The position numbers and the translations under genes were made by a program. The notes below the pieces were generated by a model. The model searched no databases. It saw nothing but the letters and a program-made list of their open reading frames with translations, and was not told the origin of the DNA. 64,000 nt of DNA from CALBTQ01 sp036725605 (GTDB lineage Bacteria; Lernaellota; Lernaellaia; Lernaellales; Lernaellaceae): positions 124,001-188,000 of the forward strand of contig DAIMDW010000004.1 of assembly GCA_036725605.1 (NCBI GenBank), in the 5' to 3' direction. Positions 18,344 to 26,376 of this stretch are shown in pieces (within the stretch, counting starts at the first letter, position 1; each line of letters begins with the position of its first letter).

Positions 18344-19276
18344 TTATTCGCCGCGCAGCCGTTGCAGCGCCTGTTCGTTTTCTTTCTGCCAGAGCACGGC
18401 CTGTTCGGCGAGACGACCTTCACCAATCCAGCCCATTTGCGTGGCCAGCAGGTAGCCGTAGCGCTCGCCGAGAGGGGCGAGCATTTGCCGCAGCGCTTGC
18501 CAATCAGCGGCGCGCAGTTCGTCGATATTCTTGCAGAGCGCGGCTTCGACCCCGCCGGGTCCGCCCACGCGATTGCCGTCGAGGGGCAGGGCGAAAGAGG
18601 CGGCGAGCAGCGGTTTGCGCAAATCAACCAACGCCGCGCTCATTTGGTAATGAACTTTCGGGCGCTCGCCGGTGTTAAAGACAGTAAGGTGATCCAAGCC
18701 GATCAGCAGGAGCAGGTCGGCGTGGAAATTCTCGGCGATCCGCTCCGGCGACAAGGCGCGCCAGCACGGCGTGGGCAGATGGTTGACCGGCACTTCGACG
18801 CGCAGCAGGCACAGCTCGGCGCGGGGGTCGTCGAGATCGACCTCGGCGGGCGGCGGCGCGGCCAGTTGGTCGCGAGCCGGGGGCGCGGGGCGGTACGGCT
18901 CCAGCAGACGATAGCCCGGCCGGCCGGCGCGGCGCGGATCGGTCGCCAGGCGCCGGACCAGATCGCCGGCGGGCGCGGAAGCGACGAAGCGCACGTCGCG
19001 GAAAAAGTTCAGCGTGCGCGGCATGCGGTCGGCCCACAGCGGCCCGAGTTCGCGCAGGTCCAGCGGCACGGCGGTCGTTTCCAGTTGAGTTTCCACCGGC
19101 CCGGCGAGGGTCGGATGCACGGTGACGAGGTTGAGATGATCGGGCAACGACACCAACAGCACGGTGGGTTGCGCATCGGCGAACTGCAGCACGGCGCGCA
19201 GGTAGTCGGTTTCACGCGGCGCGCAAGCGGCGAACAGGAGGACCAACAACAGGAGCGAGCCGAGAATTTTTCGCAC
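18344..19276 (-). CDS. lipoprotein of unknown function
   Basis: A 310-residue exported protein with signal peptide and lipobox FAAC (Cys18). The start is inferred to be a GTG at 19276 because AGAGGTG lies seven bases upstream and the signal peptide starts there; the frame extends 20 codons further without a ribosome site. The body has DYLRAVLQFADAQPTVLLVS, a Pro-rich central part (PYRPAPPARDQLAAPPP) and a C-terminal helical part. No domain was recognised. It is divergent from the padR operon, so the 19277-19431 region serves both. Function is not assigned. Confidence 0.65.
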   Translation of the reverse strand: MRKILGSLLLLVLLFAACAPRETDYLRAVLQFADAQPTVLLVSLPDHLNLVTVHPTLAGPVETQLETTAVPLDLRELGPLWADRMPRTLNFFRDVRFVASAPAGDLVRRLATDPRRAGRPGYRLLEPYRPAPPARDQLAAPPPAEVDLDDPRAELCLLRVEVPVNHLPTPCWRALSPERIAENFHADLLLLIGLDHLTVFNTGERPKVHYQMSAALVDLRKPLLAASFALPLDGNRVGGPGGVEAALCKNIDELRAADWQALRQMLAPLGERYGYLLATQMGWIGEGRLAEQAVLWQKENEQALQRLRGE

Positions 19277-19341
19277 CGGGAGCACCTCTGGAAAAAGTGA
19301 TTTCCCGAACGTAACCCGAATCGCTTCGTTGAGCAAATAGG

Positions 19342-19356
19342 ATGTCCGGTTGACAT
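19342..19356. promoter_or_regulatory. candidate PadR operator, ATGT-N7-ACAT
   Basis: ATGT (19342-19345) and ACAT (19353-19356) form an inverted repeat with seven bases between. PadR regulators commonly bind ATGT-N8-ACAT palindromes. The site overlaps a perfect TTGACA at 19350-19355, which would be the -35 of a promoter reading into padR; the -10 is weak (TAGTTT, 19372-19377, spacer 16). This position would let PadR repress its own operon. Binding is inferred, not shown. Confidence 0.5.
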
Positions 19357-19431
19357 ATATTTATTTTTGCATAGTTTGGTCCAAATACTTGAGGATGTTA
19401 CCGGATCACATCAACACAGAGGCGTTATACG

Positions 19432-20094
19432 ATGAGTGTACAATTAGCGATTTTGGGTTTCCTGCGGGAGAAAGAGTTCTACGGCTATGAGTTGAAGAAG
19501 GTGATGGAACGCTTTATGGGTGACTGGACCGATATCAAGTTCGGCTCCATTTACTATGCATTGGAACGCCTGGCTCACGAGAGCCTGGTCGAGCCGGTGC
19601 GGCGCGAGAAAGAGGGAAGCAATCCGGCGCGCACGGTGTATCGCATCACCGACAAGGGCCGGGCGGCATTTTTGGTGATGTTGGAAGAAAATCTGACGAA
19701 AATTCACAAATTTTTCATGCCGTTGGACATGGGTCTGTTTTTCGGCTGGCATGTGGACCGGGAGCGGATGGTCGAGATTTTGCGCGGCCGCGCGGAGATG
19801 ATGAAAGCGACGATCGAATTTCTGACCGACCAGAAATCGTTCATGGCGCGCAATCCGCATTTGCCGGAGATCGTGATGATGCTCGAGCGGCATCAGGTCG
19901 CGCATTTGCAGGCCGAGTATGACTACCTGGTCGAGTTGGCCGAATTCGTGGAGACCAAGGATCTGTACGAGGGCAAGACGCTGGGCGATTTCCTCGAAGT
20001 GGAGATCGAATTCAACGTTGAAGGCCAGAAGGAACTGGCGGTCATGGAGAAGGAATTTCTCGCTCGATTCAAGCGGAAGGAGAACCAGCGATGA
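19432..20094 (+). CDS. PadR family transcriptional regulator
   Basis: A 220-residue DNA-binding protein. The N-terminal winged helix begins MSVQLAILGFLREKEFYGYE and includes IKFGSIYYALERLAHESLVE and YRITDKGRAAF, all as in PadR proteins. The C-terminal half is helical and acts in dimerisation and ligand response (Vir_AT_4-like). It is the first gene of an efflux operon and overlaps the tolC-like gene by four bases, which is a common layout for PadR-controlled multidrug pumps. It probably represses the operon until a toxic ligand binds. A candidate operator lies at 19342-19356. Confidence 0.92.
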   Translation: MSVQLAILGFLREKEFYGYELKKVMERFMGDWTDIKFGSIYYALERLAHESLVEPVRREKEGSNPARTVYRITDKGRAAFLVMLEENLTKIHKFFMPLDMGLFFGWHVDRERMVEILRGRAEMMKATIEFLTDQKSFMARNPHLPEIVMMLERHQVAHLQAEYDYLVELAEFVETKDLYEGKTLGDFLEVEIEFNVEGQKELAVMEKEFLARFKRKENQR

Positions 20095-21434
20095 ACAAAT
20101 GGGCGTCGGTTGTCGCGTTGTTGCTGATCGTGCTGACGATCGCCGCGCCGGCGTGGGCCGAGGAACTGACCTTGGAGCGGGCGATCGAGATCGCCCTGGA
20201 GAACAACCGCTCGTTGCAGGCGGCGCAGTACAGCGCCTCGGCGGCGAACTGGGGTCTGGGCGAGTCGATCTCGGTGTGGCTGCCGCACGTGTACTACAAC
20301 ACGACCTGGACGCGCCCGGACCAGGACACGCTGGACGCGGCCGACGAAGCGCTGGAACTGAGCCGGCAGTACAATCCGGACGCCGAACCGTCGCTGTACG
20401 AAAACAACTACACGAGTTCGATCAGCGTGGTGCAGCCGATTTTCAACGGCGCGCAAGAATACGCGGCGATTCACTCGGCGGCGATCTCGCGCGATTCGGC
20501 CAAGCTTAACGCGCAGGACGCGCGCCTGCAGGTGTCGCTGGAAGTGAAGAAGGCGTATTACGGCGCACTGTCGGCCAAGGAGCTGGTGCGCGTGGCGCAG
20601 GAATCGCTGGCGCTGGCGCAACAGTCGCTGGCGTTGGTCAAGGCGCAGCAGGACGTCGGGCGGGTGACCGTCAGCGACGTGCTGCGCTGGGAGGCCGAAG
20701 CGGCGAGCGCGGAAGGTTCGGTGGCCGAAGCGGAGAACGCGCTGGCGCAATCGCGCATGGCGCTGGCGCAGATACTCGGCGAGCCCGTGACGACGATCTA
20801 CGACCTGCCGGAAATGAACGTGGAGGTCGATCCGCAGCAATTGCTGATCGCCGAGGATGCGGCGCTGGCGGGCACGCAGGACCAGTTGAGCGTCGGCGGG
20901 CATCCGGCGGTGCAGGCGGAGGAGAACAACATCACGCTGGCCAAGGTCAATACCGTGCAGTCGGTCGGCGCGCTGCTGCCCAACATCAATTTCACCTACA
21001 ACTACAGTTGGGAAACCAACGACACGATGGCGCCGGACGAGGACACGGCCTGGACGATGGGCGTCAGCGTGGAGATTCCGTTGTTCCAGAGCTTCGGCGC
21101 GATCAGCGGCATCGGCCGGTCGTGCCGCACGACGCAGGCCACGCGCATGGGCGCCGAATCGTACGAACGGACTTTTTTGCAGCGCACCTACGCGGCGAAA
21201 CTCGATTTGCGCGCCGCGCGGCTGCGCGTGGTGTCGGCCCTGAAGGCGAAGAAACACGCCGCGGCGAATTTGGAGATCGTCAACAACCGCAGTGAACTGG
21301 GGATGGCGACCAACCTCGAATTGCTGGACGCGCAGTTGTCGTACAAAAATGCCCAATCGAATTTGATTGCCGCGATCAGTGATTTCAATACGGCGATGGC
21401 CGAATGGGAATACGTGACGGCGAAGGCCGAATGA
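20091..21434 (+). CDS. TolC-family outer-membrane efflux channel
   Basis: A 447-residue outer membrane factor with a cleavable signal peptide ending AWA before EELTLERAIEIALENNR. Long alternating helices such as LAQQSLALVKAQQDVGRVTVSD and AAANLEIVNNRSELGMATN (near the C-terminus) form the two repeats of the TolC alpha-barrel. The length fits a trimeric TolC-like channel. It starts inside the end of padR (4-nt overlap) and is followed 20 nt later by the periplasmic adaptor gene. It most likely forms the exit duct of the RND pump encoded next. Confidence 0.9.
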   Translation: MNKWASVVALLLIVLTIAAPAWAEELTLERAIEIALENNRSLQAAQYSASAANWGLGESISVWLPHVYYNTTWTRPDQDTLDAADEALELSRQYNPDAEPSLYENNYTSSISVVQPIFNGAQEYAAIHSAAISRDSAKLNAQDARLQVSLEVKKAYYGALSAKELVRVAQESLALAQQSLALVKAQQDVGRVTVSDVLRWEAEAASAEGSVAEAENALAQSRMALAQILGEPVTTIYDLPEMNVEVDPQQLLIAEDAALAGTQDQLSVGGHPAVQAEENNITLAKVNTVQSVGALLPNINFTYNYSWETNDTMAPDEDTAWTMGVSVEIPLFQSFGAISGIGRSCRTTQATRMGAESYERTFLQRTYAAKLDLRAARLRVVSALKAKKHAAANLEIVNNRSELGMATNLELLDAQLSYKNAQSNLIAAISDFNTAMAEWEYVTAKAE

Positions 21435-21454
21435 ATTTTTAAAAAGGATTGTGC

Positions 21455-22675
21455 ATGAAGGCGAACCGGACGGGGAGCGGACGGCGGCGGCTGGTGGTGT
21501 TGGTTCTGTTGGGGGTGTTGGCGGCGGCGATCGCCTTCGCCTATTACAACCGCAACGTGCGCGTATCGGAGAAACTGGGCGGCGACCATCAGCGCGAGGC
21601 CTGGCCGGTCGACGTGCGCACGATCGAGCCGGAATTGTTCGTCGAGCGCATCACGGCCACGGGCATTCTGCAGGCGCAGGAAGAGGCCGTGCTGACCGCC
21701 GAGGTGTCGGCCAAGGTGAAGGCCATCCGCGCCGACCTGGGCGACAAGGTGCGTCGGGGGCAGGCGCTGGTCGTGCTGGATCAGGCAACCTATGCGCTGA
21801 CCCGGCAGAGCGCCGCGGCGGAATTGTCTTCGGCGAAATCGGCGGCCACGCTGGCCGACGAGGATTACGAGCGCGCGAAAAAATTATTTGCCAAAGGGCA
21901 CATCTCCCAGGCCGAGATGGATCAGATCCGTACGCAGTACGACGCGGCGACGGCGCGGCGGCAACTGGCCGAAGCGTCTTACGGGCTGGCTGCGCGCAAC
22001 TTGAACGAGACGGTGATCCGCGCGCCGTTTTCCGGCCGGGTGAGCGCGCGCGCGGCTTCCATCGGCGAACTGGCCGCGCCGGGCACGCCGATTCTGACGG
22101 TCGTCAAAGACGCGGTGCTCAAGGTCGATCTGGCCCTGTCGGAAATGGAAGTGATGCGCGTGCAACCGGGCATGCCGGTCGCGGTGACGCTGCCGGCGCT
22201 GGGCGACGAGGAATTCGCCGGCCGCGTGACGCGCGTGGGCGTGGCGGCCGACAAGGCCAGCGGCTCGTTCCCGGTGCGCGTGGAGATCGACAACGCCGCC
22301 GGCCGCCTGATGGCCGGAATGCGTTGCGCGGTGGCCGTCGAGCTGGCGCGGATTCCGGAAAGCGTCGTGATCGTGCGCGACCAGGTCGTGCAACTCAACG
22401 GCAAGCAGGGCGCGTACGTTGCCGTCGAGACCGAGGGCGGCTACGTCGCGCAGGCGCGGCCGCTGAGGCTCGGACCGCGCGACGGCGAGCGGGTGCTGAT
22501 CGAAGAGGGCTTGTCCATCGGCGATCTGCTGGTGGTGATCGGCCAACGGTCGATCAACGACGGCAGCAAATTGCAGATCGTCAATCGCGACGGCGTGCGC
22601 GTGGAGCCGCCGACCGCCGAAGCGACGCCCGCCGCCGAGGCGACGCCCGCCGACAATCAACCCACGGAGGGTTGA
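21455..22675 (+). CDS. RND efflux periplasmic adaptor (membrane fusion protein)
   Basis: A 406-residue membrane-fusion protein that links the pump to the outer-membrane channel. Residues 12-31 form an N-terminal membrane anchor without a lipobox. The barrel-sandwich halves are RITATGILQAQEEAVLTAEV and NETVIRAPFSGRVSARAASI; a coiled-coil hairpin lies between them. The C-terminus is an Ala/Pro/Thr-rich tail (EATPAAEATPADNQP). The ATG at 21455 has AAGGA six bases upstream. Only three bases separate it from the pump gene, so it is tightly coupled. Confidence 0.92.
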   Translation: MKANRTGSGRRRLVVLVLLGVLAAAIAFAYYNRNVRVSEKLGGDHQREAWPVDVRTIEPELFVERITATGILQAQEEAVLTAEVSAKVKAIRADLGDKVRRGQALVVLDQATYALTRQSAAAELSSAKSAATLADEDYERAKKLFAKGHISQAEMDQIRTQYDAATARRQLAEASYGLAARNLNETVIRAPFSGRVSARAASIGELAAPGTPILTVVKDAVLKVDLALSEMEVMRVQPGMPVAVTLPALGDEEFAGRVTRVGVAADKASGSFPVRVEIDNAAGRLMAGMRCAVAVELARIPESVVIVRDQVVQLNGKQGAYVAVETEGGYVAQARPLRLGPRDGERVLIEEGLSIGDLLVVIGQRSINDGSKLQIVNRDGVRVEPPTAEATPAAEATPADNQPTEG

Positions 22676-22678
22676 TCG

Positions 22679-25600
22679 ATGCGCTCCATCATCAAAATCT
22701 CGATCGAGAATCCGGTCCTGGTGAACATCCTGATGGCCACGGTGATCATCACCGGCCTGTTCGCGTTTTTCGACCTGCCGCGCGAACTGGTCAGCGAGGT
22801 GAAGTTCAACTGGGCGTTCATCATCGTGCCCTGGCCCGGCGCGTCCAGCGAAGAGATCGAGCAGCTGGTCACCATTCCGATCGAGGAGGAGATCCAGGAC
22901 GTCCGCGACATCGAGGAGATCTACAGCCAGTCGAGCGAGGGCGGCGCGTTCATCATGGTCAAGTTCGGCACGATCAGCGACGAGCTGTTCCGCATGCGTT
23001 TCCTGGATTTGAAGGCCGAAGTCGACCGCGTGCAAAACCTGCCGGAGGACGTGGACGACATTTACTACAACGAGTTCGACACGACCGAGATGATTCCGCT
23101 GGTGACGATCAACCTGGGCGGACCGCTGACGGACATGGAGCTGCGGCATTTGATCACCGACCTGCGGCGGCGCGTGATGATGATCGACGGCGTGGCCAAG
23201 GCCGAGATGACCGGCACGAACGAACGGCAGGTGTGGGTCGAGGTCGATCCGGAAAAGCTGGAGGCGCATTCGCTGTCGCCGGACATGGTGGCGCTGGCGC
23301 TGGCCGCGTCCAACCGCAACGTGCCGGCGGGCAAGGTGGAGGCGGGACGCGAGGAATTTCTGCTGCGCACGGTCGGGCGCTTCGACAACGCCGAGCGCAT
23401 CCGGCGCGTGGTGGTGCGTTCGCTGCCCGGCGGCAACGCGCTGACGGTCAACGACGTGGCGCAGGTGACCGACGGTTTCGAGGAAGTGAGCACGACGGTG
23501 CACCTGAACGGTCAGCCGTCGGCGTCGATCAACGTCTCCAAGCGCGCGGCGGCGAGCACGATCGCGATCATCGAGGACGTCAAGCGACTGGTGGCGGAGG
23601 TGCAGCCGACGCTGCCGGCGGGCGCGCAGATCGTACTGAGCGGCGACACGTCGATCGAAATCAAGGACATCATGGACGTGCTGCGCAACAACGCGGTGCT
23701 CGGTTTGATCCTGGTGATCATCTTCCTGTACCTGGCGATCGGCGCGCGCAACGCGCTGTTCGTCGCCATGGGCATTCCGGTCACGTTTCTGACCACGTTC
23801 ATTTTTATGTACTACTCGGGCAACTCGCTCAACGGCAATTCGCTGTTCGGGCTGATCCTGGTTCTGGGCATCGTGGTCGACGACGCAATCATCATCGTCG
23901 AGAACTGTTACCGCCATTACCAGATGGGCAAGCCGTTGCACCAGGCGGCGCTGGACGGCGCGCACGAAGTGGCCATGCCGGTCATTTCGGCGACGCTGAC
24001 GACGGTGGCGGCGTTCCTGCCGCTGATGCTGATGCCGGGGATCATGGGCAAGTTCATGCGGATCATCCCGATCATCGTGTGTCTGGTGCTGGCGGCGAGC
24101 ATGGTCGAGGCGTTCATCATTCTGCCGTCGCACTTCGCCGAGTGGACAAGCAAGAAGACCAAGGCCGCGGCGTCGCCGCCCTGGCTGCGGTCGTTGACGC
24201 GATCGTACAACCATTTCCTGGCCAAGTTGCTGCGCCGGCGCGGCTGGGTGATCGGCGGTGTGTTTTTGTTGCTGATCGCCACGGGCATGGTGGTGCCGGT
24301 CGTGGGCGTCGAGCTGTTCGGCGACGAGGAAATCAACCTGTTCCAGGTGTTCATCGAAATGCCTTCGGGCACGAGTCTGGAGGAAACGGGGAAGATCGTT
24401 GAGCAGGTCGAGCGCGCGGCGGGCAAGCTGCCGGCCAAGGAAATCAAATCGGTGCAGGGCATCGTCGGACTGATGCGCACGGAGACCGACTGGGTTTTCT
24501 CCAGCAACGTGGGCGAAGTGTCGCTGGAGCTGGTTTCCAAGAAGGAAGGACGGCGCGGGCTGGACGCGATCATCAACGACTTGCGCAACCAGATCGGCGT
24601 GGTGCCGGGGCTGGAGAAACTGCGTTTTCAAAAGGCGCACGGCGGCCCGCCGACGGGTCGACCGGTCGAGGTACGCATTCTGGGACGGGACTTCGGACCG
24701 CTGACCGAGATTGCCGATCTGCTCAAGCAGAAGCTGAAAACGATTCCCGGCGTGGTGGACATCCAGGACAACTGGAAAAGCCAGAAGAAGGAAGTGCGGG
24801 TGACCGTCGACGAGGCGGCGGCGGCGTACTACGGGCTGGACCTGCTAAGCGTGGCGTCGTTTTTGCGCACGGCCTTCGAGGGGCTGGTCACCACGACCTA
24901 CCGCGACGGCAACGACGAGGTGGAAGTGCTGGTGCGTTATCCGCGCCGGTATGAAAAGGACATGAACTCGCTGGATCGGCTCAAGATCCCGGGCGTGACG
25001 GCGACCGGCCAGGTGGTGTGGGTGCCGTTCAAGGCGGTGGCGCGCACCGAGGTGGTCGACGCGTGGCCATCGATCGAGCGCATGGACCAGGAGCGCTACA
25101 TTCTGGTGTCGGCGGACATCGCGCCGGAGTATGCGAATCAACTGTACGGCATCAACGCGCAGATCACGCAATACTGGCAGGACGAGATGGCCAAGCGGTA
25201 TCCGGGTTATCACCTGGACATGAGCGGGCAGTACAAGGAATTTCAGGAATCGTTCACGTCGCTGCAACGCCTGTTTCTGATCGGCGTGTTTTTGATTTTC
25301 GTCATTCTGGGCGGGCAGTTCAAAAGCTTCTTCCAGCCGATCATCATTTTGTTCACCATTCCGTTCGCGTTCATCGGCGCGATGGTCGGCCTGCTGGTGT
25401 CGGGCAGCCCGTTGTCGATCGTGACGTTGTACGGCATGGTCGCGTTGGCGGGCGTCGCGGTGAACGACGCGATCGTGATGATCGACTTCATCAACAAGGC
25501 GCGGATCAACGGCGACGGCAAATGGGCGAGCCTGCTGCGCGCCGGCCGGTTGCGCCTGCGGCCGATCATGCTTACGAGCCTGACGACCATCGGCGGCCTG

Positions 25601-25807
25601 ATGCCCACCGCGTTGGGCCTGGGCGGTCGCAGCGAAAGCTGGGCGCCGTTGGCGGCGGTGATCGTCTGGGGCATGGCCGCTTCGACGCTGATGACCTTGT
25701 TCGTCATCCCCTGCGTCTACCGCATCTTGATCGACGACATTCCCGCCTGGCGGCAGCGGCGCAAGGAAAAGAGACGGTTGAAGCGGGCGGCGAAAGCGCT
25801 CGCCTAA
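22679..25807 (+). CDS. RND-type efflux transporter, inner-membrane pump
   Basis: A 1042-residue AcrB-type proton-driven pump with twelve membrane segments and two large periplasmic loops. The TM4 proton-relay Asp pair is present in LGIVVDDAIIIVEN. In the TM10 position the AcrB Lys940 is not conserved: the segment reads GVAVNDAIVMIDF, a variation seen in many non-AcrB RND pumps. Other marks are ISATLTTVAAFLPLMLMPG and VGLLVSGSPLSIVTLYGM. Substrate range is unknown; drugs, dyes or lipids are typical for this class. The gene is the last core gene of padR-tolC-adaptor-pump. Confidence 0.94.
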   Translation: MRSIIKISIENPVLVNILMATVIITGLFAFFDLPRELVSEVKFNWAFIIVPWPGASSEEIEQLVTIPIEEEIQDVRDIEEIYSQSSEGGAFIMVKFGTISDELFRMRFLDLKAEVDRVQNLPEDVDDIYYNEFDTTEMIPLVTINLGGPLTDMELRHLITDLRRRVMMIDGVAKAEMTGTNERQVWVEVDPEKLEAHSLSPDMVALALAASNRNVPAGKVEAGREEFLLRTVGRFDNAERIRRVVVRSLPGGNALTVNDVAQVTDGFEEVSTTVHLNGQPSASINVSKRAAASTIAIIEDVKRLVAEVQPTLPAGAQIVLSGDTSIEIKDIMDVLRNNAVLGLILVIIFLYLAIGARNALFVAMGIPVTFLTTFIFMYYSGNSLNGNSLFGLILVLGIVVDDAIIIVENCYRHYQMGKPLHQAALDGAHEVAMPVISATLTTVAAFLPLMLMPGIMGKFMRIIPIIVCLVLAASMVEAFIILPSHFAEWTSKKTKAAASPPWLRSLTRSYNHFLAKLLRRRGWVIGGVFLLLIATGMVVPVVGVELFGDEEINLFQVFIEMPSGTSLEETGKIVEQVERAAGKLPAKEIKSVQGIVGLMRTETDWVFSSNVGEVSLELVSKKEGRRGLDAIINDLRNQIGVVPGLEKLRFQKAHGGPPTGRPVEVRILGRDFGPLTEIADLLKQKLKTIPGVVDIQDNWKSQKKEVRVTVDEAAAAYYGLDLLSVASFLRTAFEGLVTTTYRDGNDEVEVLVRYPRRYEKDMNSLDRLKIPGVTATGQVVWVPFKAVARTEVVDAWPSIERMDQERYILVSADIAPEYANQLYGINAQITQYWQDEMAKRYPGYHLDMSGQYKEFQESFTSLQRLFLIGVFLIFVILGGQFKSFFQPIIILFTIPFAFIGAMVGLLVSGSPLSIVTLYGMVALAGVAVNDAIVMIDFINKARINGDGKWASLLRAGRLRLRPIMLTSLTTIGGLMPTALGLGGRSESWAPLAAVIVWGMAASTLMTLFVIPCVYRILIDDIPAWRQRRKEKRRLKRAAKALA

Positions 25808-25822
25808 GCGGAGCGGACGTTC

Positions 25823-26305
25823 ATGGCGCTGATCGACACGCCCTGGGGCGCAATTCGCGTGCCCGACGACATTCCGACCTCGATCGTTTGCGCCCGTTGC
25901 GGCACGTGCTGCCGCGCGTTTTTTCTGAGCGTCACCGACGAAACGTTGCGCGAATGGGAGCGGCGGTTGCGTGCGGGCGACACGGAGGGCCTGCCGCCGG
26001 ACCTGGAAGCGGTGCTGGAGTATTTCGTGCCGTTGAGCGATCCGCCGCCGACCGCGGAGGGGTCGTGGTTCACCTGCCGCGCCTTCGACGCCGCGGCCAA
26101 CTCGTGTACGCTGTTCGCCACCGCGCCGCACCGCCGGCCGCAAGCCTGTTTCGCGTTTCCCTACGTGTACGATTGGGCGACGCTGCACGAAGCGCCGTAC
26201 CCGAATTGTCACATTGTCGCCCAAGCGAAAAAGCACATCGGCGGGCGGGCGGGGGAAAACCTCGTGCAGTGGGTCCGGGGGGAAATTATAAATTCAAAGT
26301 TATAA
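25823..26305 (+). CDS. YkgJ-family cysteine-cluster protein
   Basis: The 160-residue protein has CARCGTCCRAFF near the N-terminus, then WFTCRAFD, SCTLF and RPQACFAFPY, which is the eight-Cys pattern of the YkgJ/zinc- or iron-chelating domain (PF03692). Such proteins bind a metal cluster, but their roles are poorly known. It starts 15 bases after the pump gene and may share its transcript. A bidirectional terminator follows within 30 bases. Confidence 0.85.
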   Translation: MALIDTPWGAIRVPDDIPTSIVCARCGTCCRAFFLSVTDETLREWERRLRAGDTEGLPPDLEAVLEYFVPLSDPPPTAEGSWFTCRAFDAAANSCTLFATAPHRRPQACFAFPYVYDWATLHEAPYPNCHIVAQAKKHIGGRAGENLVQWVRGEIINSKL

Positions 26306-26330
26306 GTGACAAGTTGTGGTGATTAAATAA

Positions 26331-26358
26331 AAAAGGCGGGGAGAGCCCCCGCCTTTTT
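26331..26358. terminator. bidirectional Rho-independent terminator
   Basis: AAAA-GGCGGGG (26331-26341), loop AGAGC, then CCCCGCC-TTTTT (26347-26358). The hairpin is symmetric with A-tract and T-tract on its sides, so it can end both the efflux/ykgJ transcript and the convergent protease transcript. Confidence 0.9.
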
Positions 26359-26376
26359 GTTGTCGCTAATTATCGG

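Noticed and set aside
21884..24640. A 918-codon open frame on the minus strand
   Set aside because: It is antisense to the efflux adaptor and RND pump, both certain; no domains are visible in it.
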